The position numbers and the translations under genes were made by a program. A stretch of DNA of 34,100 nt, from NCBI GenBank assembly GCA_944385885.1, contig CALWYY010000164.1, forward strand, positions 1-34,100, in the 5' to 3' direction. The DNA is from an uncultured Oscillospiraceae bacterium (GTDB lineage: Bacteria > Bacillota > Clostridia > Oscillospirales > Oscillospiraceae). Shown here one piece after another: positions 15,772-24,586 of the stretch. Under the pieces are notes generated by a model that was not told the DNA's origin, did not search any database, and saw nothing but the letters and a program-made list of their open reading frames with translations. Each line of letters opens with the position of its first letter. Positions within the stretch are counted from its first letter, which is position 1.

Positions 15772-16751
15772 TGGCGGAGCACAAGAGCGTACTGCTGGAG
15801 GAATGTATCCAGTACCTGCAGATTAATCCCCGGGGCGTCTATGTGGACGGCACGGTAGGGTTAGGGGGACATTCCCAGGAGATTGCCCGGCGGCTGGAGG
15901 AAGGCGGGCGCCTGATTGCCATCGACCGGGACGAGACGGCCATCGCCCGGTCCCGGGAACGGCTGGCCCCCTGGCAGGAACGGATTACCTTTGTCCACGG
16001 AAACTTCCGGGAGCTGGGCGCAATTTTGGACGGCCTGGGTGTGAGACAGGCCGACGGGATGCTGTTTGACCTGGGAGTATCGTCACCGCAGCTGGATGAG
16101 GCGGAGCGGGGGTTTTCCTATATGCAGGATGCGCCGCTGGATATGCGCATGGACCGGGGGGACCCGGTGACGGCCTGGACGGTAGTGAACCGGTGGCCGG
16201 AGGAGGAGCTGCGGCGGATACTTCGGGACTATGGGGAGGAGCGGTATGCGCCCCGGATTGCCCGGGCCATATGCCGGGCTCGGGAGGAAAAGCCGGTGGA
16301 GACCACGCTGGAGCTGGTGGACGTGGTAAAGGGCGCCATGCCGCCGCCGGCCCTGCGGGAGAAGCAGCATCCGGCAAAGCGCACGTTCCAGGCCATCCGG
16401 ATCGCCGTCAACGACGAGCTGGAGGCGGTGCGGGACATGCTGGAGGCGGCCATGGACCGGCTGGCTCCGGGAGGAAGGCTGTGCGTTATCAGCTTTCATT
16501 CTCTGGAGGACCGGTTGGTCAAAAACGCCATTCATGACCGGGAGGATGGATGCACCTGTCCCCGGGATTTTCCCGTATGCGCCTGCGGGTTTGTGCAGAC
16601 CATGCGTACCGTGACGAAAAAACCGGTAGTCTCCGGCCCGCGAGAGCTGGAGGAGAATCCCCGGGCCCGCTCGGCGAAGCTCCGGGTGGCGGAACGGATC
16701 GGAAAGGACGTGCCTTATGGCGGGAGAGCATACAAGCCGGCGCAGGTATAG
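15771..16751 (+). CDS. rsmH: 16S rRNA (cytosine(1402)-N4)-methyltransferase RsmH
   Basis: This 326-residue RsmH (MraW) starts MAEHKSVLLEECIQYL and has the SAM motif DGTVGLGGHSQ, the segment GMLFDLGVSSPQLD, and the C-terminal VISFHSLEDRLVK and RSAKLRVAERI motifs. It methylates N4 of C1402 in the 16S decoding centre. A C-rich insert (CTCPRDFPVCACG) near residue 262 is common in Firmicutes. It starts within the mraZ stop and overlaps ftsL by 35 nt. Confidence 0.96.
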   Translation: MAEHKSVLLEECIQYLQINPRGVYVDGTVGLGGHSQEIARRLEEGGRLIAIDRDETAIARSRERLAPWQERITFVHGNFRELGAILDGLGVRQADGMLFDLGVSSPQLDEAERGFSYMQDAPLDMRMDRGDPVTAWTVVNRWPEEELRRILRDYGEERYAPRIARAICRAREEKPVETTLELVDVVKGAMPPPALREKQHPAKRTFQAIRIAVNDELEAVRDMLEAAMDRLAPGGRLCVISFHSLEDRLVKNAIHDREDGCTCPRDFPVCACGFVQTMRTVTKKPVVSGPRELEENPRARSAKLRVAERIGKDVPYGGRAYKPAQV

Positions 16752-17223
16752 CCCGGTATTCGGAAATCTGGCCTATGATCTGGACACGCTGACGCCGGAG
16801 GCGGAGGAATACGCGCCCGAGCCGGCTCCGGTGCGGGAGCTGCCCCAGGCGGTCCGGCGGCGGAGCCCGTCGGTGCCGGCGGGGCTGGTAATTGGCGCGG
16901 TATTTGCGGGGGCCCTGCTGGTAGCGGCCCTGCTGGGCCGCGTACATCTGACGGCGCTGAACGACCAGGCGGTGGAACTTACGGAACAAGTCCAGGCGTT
17001 GGAGACGGAGCAGGCCATACTGCGAATTCGGTACGAGGAGACGTTTAACCTGGAGGAGATCGAGCGGGTGGCCACGGGAGAGCTGGGAATGCAGCCCCCC
17101 CGGAGCGACCAGATCTGTTATGTGTCCGGCCAGCTCCCGGATCAGGCCACCGTGCTGGCGGCGCCGGAGGAGAATGGCTTTCTAAAGAGGATTACCGACG
17201 CGGTGGGGGCATGTTTCCGCTGA
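16717..17223 (+). CDS. ftsL: Cell division protein FtsL
   Basis: This 168-residue single-pass protein has a cytoplasmic N-terminus of about 50 residues, acidic then basic (VRRRS). One membrane helix follows (about 54-75), then a coiled coil (about 80-110) and the motif NLEEIERVATGELGMQPP seen in FtsL and DivIC proteins. It is a non-enzymatic member of the FtsQ-FtsL-FtsB/DivIC complex that activates FtsW-FtsI. Identification rests on position between rsmH and ftsI and on topology, because the sequence family is weakly conserved. It overlaps the end of rsmH, so its translation is probably coupled. Confidence 0.85.
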   Translation: MAGEHTSRRRYSPVFGNLAYDLDTLTPEAEEYAPEPAPVRELPQAVRRRSPSVPAGLVIGAVFAGALLVAALLGRVHLTALNDQAVELTEQVQALETEQAILRIRYEETFNLEEIERVATGELGMQPPRSDQICYVSGQLPDQATVLAAPEENGFLKRITDAVGACFR

Positions 17224-17270
17224 AAGGGCCGTATAATGATGCGTAACCTGATTTATGCAAGGAGAATTCC

Positions 17271-19598
17271 ATGCCCAAATCCGAGAAGACCGGCGGCGCC
17301 GGACCCAATCGAATGATGCTGCGCCGCGCACTGTTTCTTTTGGCAGTGTGCGGCATAGTTGCATTTATCGTGCTGGCGGTACAGCTGTTCCGGCTGCAGA
17401 TTCTGCGGCACCAGGACCTGGAGAGCGCTGCGCTGGAGCAGCAGATGCGCCAGACATCTCTTACGGCCGGCCGCGGTACCATCTACGACCGGAACGGAGA
17501 TATCCTGGCTATGAGCGCCACCACCTACACCGTCTACCTCAGTCCGGCGGAGATCTCCATGTACGGCGAGGACGTCCAGGTCATTGCCCAGAACCTGGCT
17601 CAGCTGCTGGGCGGGGACTACGACAAAATTTTGGCCATGGCCCAGGACCGGAAGAGCTGGTACAAAACGGTGGCCCGGAAAATCGACGAGGATCTGGCAA
17701 ACGCGGTCCGCGAGTTTAAAAACCAGTATGATATCCGAGGGGTCAAGGTGGAGCCGGACACAAAACGGTATTACCCCTACTCCTCCTTGGCGTCCCACGT
17801 GATCGGCTTTGTGGGGATGGAAAATACGGGCCTGGCGGGGATTGAGTACGCCTATGACGAGACGCTCACGGGCGTTAACGGCAGCATCCTTCGGCTGAAG
17901 AACTCCGCCGGGACGGATATGCTTTTTAACGGGTACGAGGAATATGTGGCGGCCAGGGACGGCTGCAGCATTTACCTGACCCTGGACACCACGCTCCAGT
18001 ACTTTCTGGAGAAGAGCCTGCGCCAGGCGGTGGAGGACTACGACGTGCAAAACGGCGCGGCGGGGATCCTCATGGACCCGCAGACGGGGGCAATCCTGGC
18101 AATGGCGTCTTTGGGGGATTTTGACCTAAACGATTACCAGACGGTAGCTCCGGAGATCCAGGCGCAGATCGACGCCTGCTCCACGCCGGAGGAGGCGGCG
18201 GCCATGCTGGCGGCGGCCCAGCAGCGCCAGTGGCGCAACAAGGCCATTTCGGATACCTATGAACCGGGCTCCACCTTTAAGATTATCACCCTGGCCATTG
18301 CCCTGGAGGAGGGGCTGGCGGATATGGACAGCACCTTCGCCTGCGGAGGCAGCATGACGGTGCCGGGGCGGGGCAAGCCGCTGCGGTGCTGGAAGACCGC
18401 CGGCCACGGGTCCCAGACGTTGACCCAGGCGGTCCAGCACTCCTGCAACGTGGCCTTTGCCACCCTGGGGCTGCGGATCGGCGGAGAGACCTACTACCGG
18501 TACTGCGAGGCTTTTGGCTTTTTCCAGGGGAACGAGGATTCCTCCGTCCCTCTGACCGGCACTACGGGGATCACCTTGCCGGGGGAGAGCGGCAGTATCT
18601 GGTGGAGCCGGGACGTGTTCTGCGATACGGAAAACCTGTCGCAGTTGGCGGCGGCTTCCTTTGGGCAGACCTTTAATATTACGCCGCTGCAGCTGATCAC
18701 GGCGGTGAGCGCCTGCTGCAACGGCGGGTATCTGATGCAGCCGTATGTGGTGGACCGGATTACCGACGCGGAGGGGAACGTACTGACGCAGACGGAGCCA
18801 ACCGTAATCCGGCAGGTGATCAGTGAGGAGACCAGCCGGGAGGTCAACCAGATCCTGGAACAGGTGGTCTGCGATACCAAGGAGGGAACGGGAAAGAACG
18901 CCTACGTGGCGGGGTATCGGGTAGCGGGGAAAACGGGCACCTCGGAGAAAGTGGCCCAGGATGTATCCGGCGGCGCCAAGGAGTATATCGTGTCGTTTAT
19001 TGGCTACGCCCCGGCGGACGATCCCCAGGTAGTATGCCTGATCCTGCTGGATACCCCATCCAACGAGACGGGGATTTACATATCCGGCGGCCAGATGGCC
19101 GCGCCCACCGTAGGACGGATCCTGGGAGACGTACTGCCCTACCTGGGAGTGCAGGCCCAGTACACCCAGGAAGAGGAGGCCTGCCTGGATAAGACGGTGC
19201 CGGCCCTGACGGGCATGGAGCTGGAGGAGGCAGTCCGCATACTGGCCGAGGCGGGGCTGAACTGCCGTACCGAGGGAACGGGAACCGTGGTCACCGGGCA
19301 GCTTCCGGCATCGGGGGCGGTAGTGGCCGCGGGCAGCACGGTGATCCTCTACGCCGGGACGGAGATCCCCGCCATGCCGGCGGAGGTGCCGGACCTTACC
19401 GGGATGCTCTACTCCCAGGCCCGGGATGAACTGGGAAGGCTGGGGCTGTTCCTGCGTTCGGATTCCACCATTCTGGCGGATTCGGATACGGTGCGCGTGG
19501 CCTTTCAGGACGCGGAACCCGGTACGGGAGCCCGGCCTGGGACGGTTATCCAGGTCACTCTGGTAAACGATGACGACAGCACATACGGAATTTACTGA
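17271..19598 (+). CDS. ftsI: Septal peptidoglycan transpeptidase with PASTA domains (FtsI/PBP2B/SpoVD class)
   Basis: This 775-residue class B penicillin-binding protein has an N-terminal membrane anchor (about 19-42) and a dimerisation region (RGTIYDRNGDILA near 65). The transpeptidase domain has Ser334-Thr-Phe-Lys337, Ser391-Cys-Asn393 and Lys554-Thr-Gly-Thr. Two C-terminal PASTA domains lie at about 641-697 and 706-770. It cross-links septal peptidoglycan beside FtsW. PASTA domains at this locus point to the PBP2B/SpoVD group of Firmicutes; vegetative or sporulation use cannot be told apart here. ATG at 17271 follows AAGGAG. A TATAAT-like box at 17232-17237 lacks a convincing -35. Confidence 0.94.
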   Translation: MPKSEKTGGAGPNRMMLRRALFLLAVCGIVAFIVLAVQLFRLQILRHQDLESAALEQQMRQTSLTAGRGTIYDRNGDILAMSATTYTVYLSPAEISMYGEDVQVIAQNLAQLLGGDYDKILAMAQDRKSWYKTVARKIDEDLANAVREFKNQYDIRGVKVEPDTKRYYPYSSLASHVIGFVGMENTGLAGIEYAYDETLTGVNGSILRLKNSAGTDMLFNGYEEYVAARDGCSIYLTLDTTLQYFLEKSLRQAVEDYDVQNGAAGILMDPQTGAILAMASLGDFDLNDYQTVAPEIQAQIDACSTPEEAAAMLAAAQQRQWRNKAISDTYEPGSTFKIITLAIALEEGLADMDSTFACGGSMTVPGRGKPLRCWKTAGHGSQTLTQAVQHSCNVAFATLGLRIGGETYYRYCEAFGFFQGNEDSSVPLTGTTGITLPGESGSIWWSRDVFCDTENLSQLAAASFGQTFNITPLQLITAVSACCNGGYLMQPYVVDRITDAEGNVLTQTEPTVIRQVISEETSREVNQILEQVVCDTKEGTGKNAYVAGYRVAGKTGTSEKVAQDVSGGAKEYIVSFIGYAPADDPQVVCLILLDTPSNETGIYISGGQMAAPTVGRILGDVLPYLGVQAQYTQEEEACLDKTVPALTGMELEEAVRILAEAGLNCRTEGTGTVVTGQLPASGAVVAAGSTVILYAGTEIPAMPAEVPDLTGMLYSQARDELGRLGLFLRSDSTILADSDTVRVAFQDAEPGTGARPGTVIQVTLVNDDDSTYGIY

Positions 19599-19619
19599 GA
19601 CAAAGGAAACGGAGGCGCC

Positions 19620-21086
19620 ATGAAACTCAAAGATGTCCTCAAAGAGATCCCAGCCGTTATGGAAGGGGCGTCGCCCGACACGGAGATCAACGGCATATGC
19701 TACGACTCCCGGAAGGCCCGGCCGGGGGACCTGTTCGTGGCGGTGCGGGGGTATGAATCCGATGGACACCGGTTCATTCCGGCGGCCCGGGCAGCCGGGT
19801 GCGCGGCGGTGCTGTGCCAGGAACGGCCAGAGGAGGAGGGACCCTGGGTATGCACGCCGGACAGCCGCCTGGCGCTGGCGCTGGCAGCCCGGAACTTCTA
19901 TGGCAGCCCTGCCTCAGAGATGCAGGTGGTGGGCATTACCGGCACCAACGGGAAGACCACTACGGCGGTGCTGGTCAAGCAGATGCTGGAAACCTGCCTG
20001 GGGGCCAAGGTGGGGCTGGTGGGCAGCGTATGCAACATGATTGGAGACGAGGAACTCCACGCGGAGCATACCACCCCGGAGTCATCGGATCTGCAAGCCC
20101 TTTTCCGCCAGATGGTAGATGCCGGGTGCCGGTGCTGTGTCATGGAGGTGTCCTCCCATTCCCTGGTGCTGCACCGGGTGGCGGGCGTGGAATTTGCCGT
20201 AGGGGTGTTTACCAACCTGTCCCAGGACCACCTGGATTTTCACGGGACGATGGAGGAATATGCCAAGGCCAAGGCGAAGCTGTTTCGTCAGTGCCGGCAG
20301 GCGGCGGCCAATATGGATGATCCCTGGTATTCGCAGGTGCTGGGGGAGGCGGCGTGCCCGGTGCTGACGTATTCCGCCACCAGCGACCGGGCGGGGCTGA
20401 GCGCCCGGGACATACGCCTATCGGCGGATGGGGTGCGGTTCTGTGCCCTGGAGGAGTCGGGGCTGGAACGGGTATTCCTGGGCCTTCCGGGTCAGTTTTC
20501 CGTATATAACGCCCTGGCGGCCATAGCCTGCGGCCGGCTGCTGGGCCTCTCCCTACGGGAGTGCGCCGGTGCGCTGGCCACGGCTCGGGGGGCCAAAGGC
20601 CGTGTGGAGCCGGTACCTACGGACGGGGATTATAACATTTTCATTGATTATGCGGTGACGCCGGATGCCATGGAGAACGTCCTTACCACCCTCCGGGGAG
20701 TGACCCGGGGACGGTTAGTCATCCTCTTTGGCTGCGGCGGGGACCGGGACCGGAAAAAGCGGTCGCTGATGGGGGAGATCGCCTGCCGCCTGGCAGATTA
20801 CGTGGTGGTGACAAGCGATAACCCCCGCACGGAGGAGCCCATGGCCATCATCCAGGAGATCCTGGCTGGGATGGAAAAAAGCCGTACACCACGGAAGGTC
20901 ATTGAAAACCGGCCGGAGGCCATCCGCTGGGCTATTGAAAACCACCGGCCCGGGGACGTGATCCTTCTGTGCGGGAAGGGGCACGAAGACTACCAGATCA
21001 TTGGCAAAGAGAAAATTCACATGGATGAGAGAGAGATTGTAGCCCAGGTCCTAGCGGAGCGCGCCGCCGGCGGCCGGGGAAAATAA
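19620..21086 (+). CDS. murE: UDP-MurNAc-tripeptide synthetase MurE
   Basis: This 488-residue Mur ligase has the ATP-binding motif GITGTNGKTTT near 104-114, the uracil-side N-terminal domain and the C-terminal domain with Asp400-Asn-Pro-Arg403 (SDNPRTEEP), the signature of meso-diaminopimelate specificity. It adds the third residue to UDP-MurNAc-L-Ala-D-Glu. The usual DYAHTPD motif reads DYAVTPD (residues 343-349), so a nearly invariant His is Val346. The substitution is clean, with no frameshift around it. It starts 21 nt after ftsI. No murF follows; mraY comes next after 24 nt. Confidence 0.94.
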   Translation: MKLKDVLKEIPAVMEGASPDTEINGICYDSRKARPGDLFVAVRGYESDGHRFIPAARAAGCAAVLCQERPEEEGPWVCTPDSRLALALAARNFYGSPASEMQVVGITGTNGKTTTAVLVKQMLETCLGAKVGLVGSVCNMIGDEELHAEHTTPESSDLQALFRQMVDAGCRCCVMEVSSHSLVLHRVAGVEFAVGVFTNLSQDHLDFHGTMEEYAKAKAKLFRQCRQAAANMDDPWYSQVLGEAACPVLTYSATSDRAGLSARDIRLSADGVRFCALEESGLERVFLGLPGQFSVYNALAAIACGRLLGLSLRECAGALATARGAKGRVEPVPTDGDYNIFIDYAVTPDAMENVLTTLRGVTRGRLVILFGCGGDRDRKKRSLMGEIACRLADYVVVTSDNPRTEEPMAIIQEILAGMEKSRTPRKVIENRPEAIRWAIENHRPGDVILLCGKGHEDYQIIGKEKIHMDEREIVAQVLAERAAGGRGK

Positions 21087-21110
21087 CAGGGAAGAACAGA
21101 GGATAAGAGG

Positions 21111-22124
21111 ATGACGATAAAACTGATAACAGCGCTGGTGCTGGGCTTTTTCCTGGCCAGCGGCGTGGGGGCCTTCCTGGTACCCTGGCTGCGGAAGATC
21201 AAAGCCGGCCAGGCCATCCGGGAGGACGGTCCAACCTGGCATATGAAAAAAAGCGGCACGCCTACCATGGGAGGGCTCATGTTCATTGCCGCGGAAGCGG
21301 TGGTGTGCCTGACGGTAGGCTTTGAGCCCCTGGTGGAAGGGGACTGGGGGCATATTTTCGTTCTGCTTTTTGGGCTGGTTTTTGGCATTATCGGTTTTTT
21401 GGACGACTATGAAAAGCTTCGGCATAAGGCGAATCTGGGCCTGACGGGCAAAATGAAGTTCCTTCTCCAGCTGGCCGCCGCCATTTGCTTTTTGTTCCTG
21501 CTGCGCCGGGCGGGGTACCTGAGCCCCAACCTGTACATTCCCTTTTGGAACACGACGGTGCCGATCTCCGAGCCGGTGTATTTCATTTTTGCGGCTTTCG
21601 TGATTGTGGGCACGGTCAACGCAGTGAACCTTACAGACGGGGTGGACGGCCTGGCGGCCGGGACCTGCATCCCGGTATTCCTATGCTTTTCGGCCATCGC
21701 CTTTTGCTGGGGAAAGGGATTTGACGGCCTGGGGATTTTCTCCGCGGGGCTCACCGGCGCCCTGATGGGGTTCCTCATCTATAACTTTAACCCCGCCCGG
21801 GTTTTTATGGGGGATACAGGTTCCCTGTTTTTGGGCGGGTGCATTGCGGGCATGGCCTTCGCCCTGGACGCGCCGTTGATTTTAGTGCCTTTGTGCATCA
21901 TGCCCATCATCGAAACGCTCTCGGACATCATCCAGGTAACGTGGTTCAAACTGTCCCACGGAAAACGGGTGTTCCGAATGGCTCCTTTCCACCACCATCT
22001 GGAGATGGGCGGCTGGTCGGGGCGGAAATGGAGAGAAAAAGAAATCTTCGTCCTGTTTTTCACCGTGACGTTGGTCATGGCGGTGATCTCCCTGGCGGGA
22101 GTGGCGGGACGCTATTCCTTCTGA
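21111..22124 (+). CDS. mraY: Phospho-MurNAc-pentapeptide transferase MraY
   Basis: This 337-residue polytopic enzyme has MraY motifs in order: the cytoplasmic GPTWHMKKSGTPTMGG, the DDY motif (GFLDDYEKL), NLTDGVDGLAAG, FMGDTGSLFLGG and APFHHHLE. It transfers phospho-MurNAc-pentapeptide to undecaprenyl phosphate to form lipid I at the inner face of the membrane. About ten hydrophobic segments are present. It lies between murE and ftsW; the murF and murD genes that often flank it are not here. Confidence 0.96.
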   Translation: MTIKLITALVLGFFLASGVGAFLVPWLRKIKAGQAIREDGPTWHMKKSGTPTMGGLMFIAAEAVVCLTVGFEPLVEGDWGHIFVLLFGLVFGIIGFLDDYEKLRHKANLGLTGKMKFLLQLAAAICFLFLLRRAGYLSPNLYIPFWNTTVPISEPVYFIFAAFVIVGTVNAVNLTDGVDGLAAGTCIPVFLCFSAIAFCWGKGFDGLGIFSAGLTGALMGFLIYNFNPARVFMGDTGSLFLGGCIAGMAFALDAPLILVPLCIMPIIETLSDIIQVTWFKLSHGKRVFRMAPFHHHLEMGGWSGRKWREKEIFVLFFTVTLVMAVISLAGVAGRYSF

Positions 22125-22152
22125 GCTTTTACAGAGTACCGCGGAGGTATCC

Positions 22153-23379
22153 ATGCAATACAGCGGGGCCAGGCTGGCCTATCCCACGCAAGAAGCGCCG
22201 GAACGGGGGAATCTGCCCGATCTGCCGTTTCTGCTGCTGACAGTGCTGCTGCTGGCCATTGGGGTCATCATGGTGCTCTCCGCCAGCTTTGCCAGCGCCT
22301 ACTATGACCTGCAGGGGGAAACGGGGCACAACCCCGCCTACTATTTCATCCGGCAGCTGGTATTTGCTCTGGCCGGGATCGGGGTCATGATAGCCTGTTC
22401 CCGGATCCCCATGGTTGTGTACCGCCGCCTGTCCCGCCTGGCTATGATCGTCGCCCTGGGCTGCCTGGGGGCAGTCCTGGTGGTGGGAACCGTGGTCAAT
22501 GGGGCCAGGCGGTGGATTAACCTGGGCTTTACCACCTTCCAACCGTCGGAAATCACAAAAATCGCAATAATACTTTACTTTTCTGCGCTGATATGCAAAT
22601 ATAAAGACCGTATGCGAACCTTCCGGTATGGCATACTGCCCTTTGCCGCAGTGCTGGGGGCAGTGGTGGCGCTGCTGGTATTGGAACCGCATTTTTCCGC
22701 CTCCATTATTATTCTGATGATAGGTGCGGTGATGCTGTTCCTGGGTGGCGTACGGTTGTATTGGTTTTTGGGCGGGGCGGCTCTGCTGACGGCCGGCGGC
22801 ACGGTGGCCGTGATTTTCGTTCCTTATGTACGGGAACGGGTGGCGTCGTTTTTAGACCCATTTTCCGATATTACCGGCGACGGCTGGCAAATTGTCCAGT
22901 CTCTGTACGCCATTGGATCCGGAGGCCTGCTGGGCTTGGGCCTGGGCCAGAGCCGGCAAAAATACTTATACCTGCCGGAGGAGCACAACGATTTTATCTT
23001 CTCCGTGGTATGCGAGGAACTGGGGTTTATCGGCGCGGTACTGATCCTGAGCCTGTTTGCCCTACTGATCGTCCGGGGCTACCGGCTGTCCATGCGGTCC
23101 AGGGACCGGTTCAGCTTTTTGGTGGGCTGTGGCGTGACATCCATGCTGGCCCTGCAAGTGATTTTGAACGTGGCGGTATGCACCAGCCTTGTCCCATGCA
23201 CGGGGATCTCCCTGCCTTTTTTCAGCTACGGCGGCACGGCCCTTCTAATCCAGATGGCGGAGGCGGGGATCATTCTAAGCATATCCCGGGAATTGCCCGG
23301 CGCGCCGCCCCGGCGGGGGAGAGAACCGCCGGGACCTCGGGCGGAGGAGAAAACCAGGAAAACGGAGAGAGAGGCATGA
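22153..23379 (+). CDS. ftsW: Lipid II polymerase FtsW (SEDS family)
   Basis: This 408-residue SEDS protein has about ten membrane helices, with GARRWINLGFTTFQPSEITKIAIILYFSALI in the middle and FSVVCEELGFIGAVLIL and GISLPFFSYGGTALL towards the end. These are hallmark motifs of FtsW/RodA/SpoVE, and a catalytic Asp region follows DPFSD near 235. It polymerises lipid II into glycan strands with FtsI. Next to murG and ftsI, FtsW (or SpoVE) fits better than RodA. The hydrophilic tail (about 375-408) is Arg/Glu/Pro rich. The stop overlaps the murG ATG as ATGA. Confidence 0.93.
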   Translation: MQYSGARLAYPTQEAPERGNLPDLPFLLLTVLLLAIGVIMVLSASFASAYYDLQGETGHNPAYYFIRQLVFALAGIGVMIACSRIPMVVYRRLSRLAMIVALGCLGAVLVVGTVVNGARRWINLGFTTFQPSEITKIAIILYFSALICKYKDRMRTFRYGILPFAAVLGAVVALLVLEPHFSASIIILMIGAVMLFLGGVRLYWFLGGAALLTAGGTVAVIFVPYVRERVASFLDPFSDITGDGWQIVQSLYAIGSGGLLGLGLGQSRQKYLYLPEEHNDFIFSVVCEELGFIGAVLILSLFALLIVRGYRLSMRSRDRFSFLVGCGVTSMLALQVILNVAVCTSLVPCTGISLPFFSYGGTALLIQMAEAGIILSISRELPGAPPRRGREPPGPRAEEKTRKTEREA

Positions 23380-24506
23380 GGTTTCTATTTGCCTGCGGCG
23401 GTACCGCGGGCCATATCAACCCGGCAGTAGGGGTAGCCGGACGGCTCCGCGAGCTGCTGCCGGACTGCGAGATCTTATTCATCGGCGCCGAGGGAAAGAT
23501 GGAGACGGAGCTGGTCCCCCGGGAGGGGTACAACATCCGGACCGTGAGCATATCCAACCTCAGCCGGCAGCTCAGCGGGGAAGGGCTTCTCCACAATTTC
23601 AAGGCAGCCCGGGACCTTTTGAAATCGGTGCCGGCCTGCCGGAAGATTCTGCGGGAGTTTTCCCCGGATGTGGTGGTAGGCACGGGAGGGTACGTGTGCT
23701 ATCCGGTCCTGTCCCAGGCCGCCCGGCTGGGCATCCCCACGGCGGTGCACGAGAGCAACGCCGAGCCGGGCTTGACCACCCGGATGCTGGAACGGGACGT
23801 ACGCCTGATTTTGGTGGGATTTGAGAGCGCCCGGGCAAACTACCGCCATCCGGACAAGGTGCGCGTCACGGGCACACCGGTGCGCCTGGGATTCATGCGG
23901 GGAGACCGGAAGACAGCCAAGGCAGCGCTGGGATTGAACCCGGAGGAGCCGCTGGTAGTCTCTATATGGGGGAGCCTGGGGGCCACGGAGATGAACAAGA
24001 CCGTAGCCGGGTTTATTAAGCTGGGCATGGAGCGGGGCGGCTTCCGCCTGATCCATTCCGCCGGGAAACGGGGGATCGACTCCATGACCCGGTACATGAA
24101 AGAGGAGCTGGGTCTGTCCGGCTGGGAAGAGGCCGGGTTTTCCGTCCGGGATTACATATATGATATGCCCCAGGTCATGGCGGCGGCAGACCTGGTTTTG
24201 TGCCGAAGCGGGGCGTCCACCTTGGCGGAGCTGGCGGCCATGGGCAAGCCTGCGGTTTTGGTGCCCTCCCCCAACGTGGTGCATAACCACCAGGAGAAAA
24301 ACGCCCGGGTCCTGGAACGGGCGGGGGCGGCCAAGGTGCTGCTGGAAGGGGAGGCGACGCCGGAGAAGCTTCTGGAAACGGTGTCGGAGCTTTTGTCCGA
24401 CCGGCCGGCGCTGGAGGCCATGTCCCGAGCCATGGAAGACATGGCGGTGGAAAACGCCACAGACGAGATTACATCCCTGGTCCTGTCCCTGGCGGCGGGA
24501 GAGTAG
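23376..24506 (+). CDS. murG: UDP-GlcNAc:lipid I GlcNAc transferase MurG
   Basis: This 376-residue GT-B glycosyltransferase has the N-terminal loop FACGGTAGHINPA, the second glycine-rich loop GTGGYVCYP, and the donor-binding region RSGASTLAELAAMGKPAVLVPSP followed by NHQEKNA. It converts lipid I to lipid II on the inner membrane face. The usual GGSQGA motif reads WGSLGATEMN here, a modest variant. It is coupled to ftsW by a 4-nt overlap and ends in TAG. An 80-nt gap before murA contains a hairpin over the murA Shine-Dalgarno. Confidence 0.95.
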   Translation: MRFLFACGGTAGHINPAVGVAGRLRELLPDCEILFIGAEGKMETELVPREGYNIRTVSISNLSRQLSGEGLLHNFKAARDLLKSVPACRKILREFSPDVVVGTGGYVCYPVLSQAARLGIPTAVHESNAEPGLTTRMLERDVRLILVGFESARANYRHPDKVRVTGTPVRLGFMRGDRKTAKAALGLNPEEPLVVSIWGSLGATEMNKTVAGFIKLGMERGGFRLIHSAGKRGIDSMTRYMKEELGLSGWEEAGFSVRDYIYDMPQVMAAADLVLCRSGASTLAELAAMGKPAVLVPSPNVVHNHQEKNARVLERAGAAKVLLEGEATPEKLLETVSELLSDRPALEAMSRAMEDMAVENATDEITSLVLSLAAGE

Positions 24507-24541
24507 GACCTGACAGAGGGGGGCCATGACATCCTCCTTTG

Positions 24542-24579
24542 CCTCTGCATAGTATGGCGTGAAATCTGCTATGCGGAGG
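24542..24579 (+). promoter_or_regulatory. Hairpin masking the murA Shine-Dalgarno
   Basis: The arms 24542-24552 and 24569-24579 pair over 11 positions, with a single G-U wobble, around a 16-nt loop. The right arm includes GGAGG of the murA ribosome binding site (24575-24580); the ATG is at 24587. No T-tract follows. It looks like a translational control or coupling element rather than a terminator. Confidence 0.55.
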
Positions 24580-24586
24580 AGAGAGA

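Noticed and set aside
17232..17237. Internal promoter for ftsI based on TATAAT
   Set aside because: No -35 hexamer is found at 16-18 bp spacing; the box alone is not enough.
18126..19769. Long open frame on the minus strand opposite ftsI (547 codons)
   Set aside because: It is antisense to a clear penicillin-binding protein, shows no domain, and is rich in Arg, Gly, His and Pro, as expected for a chance frame in GC-rich DNA.
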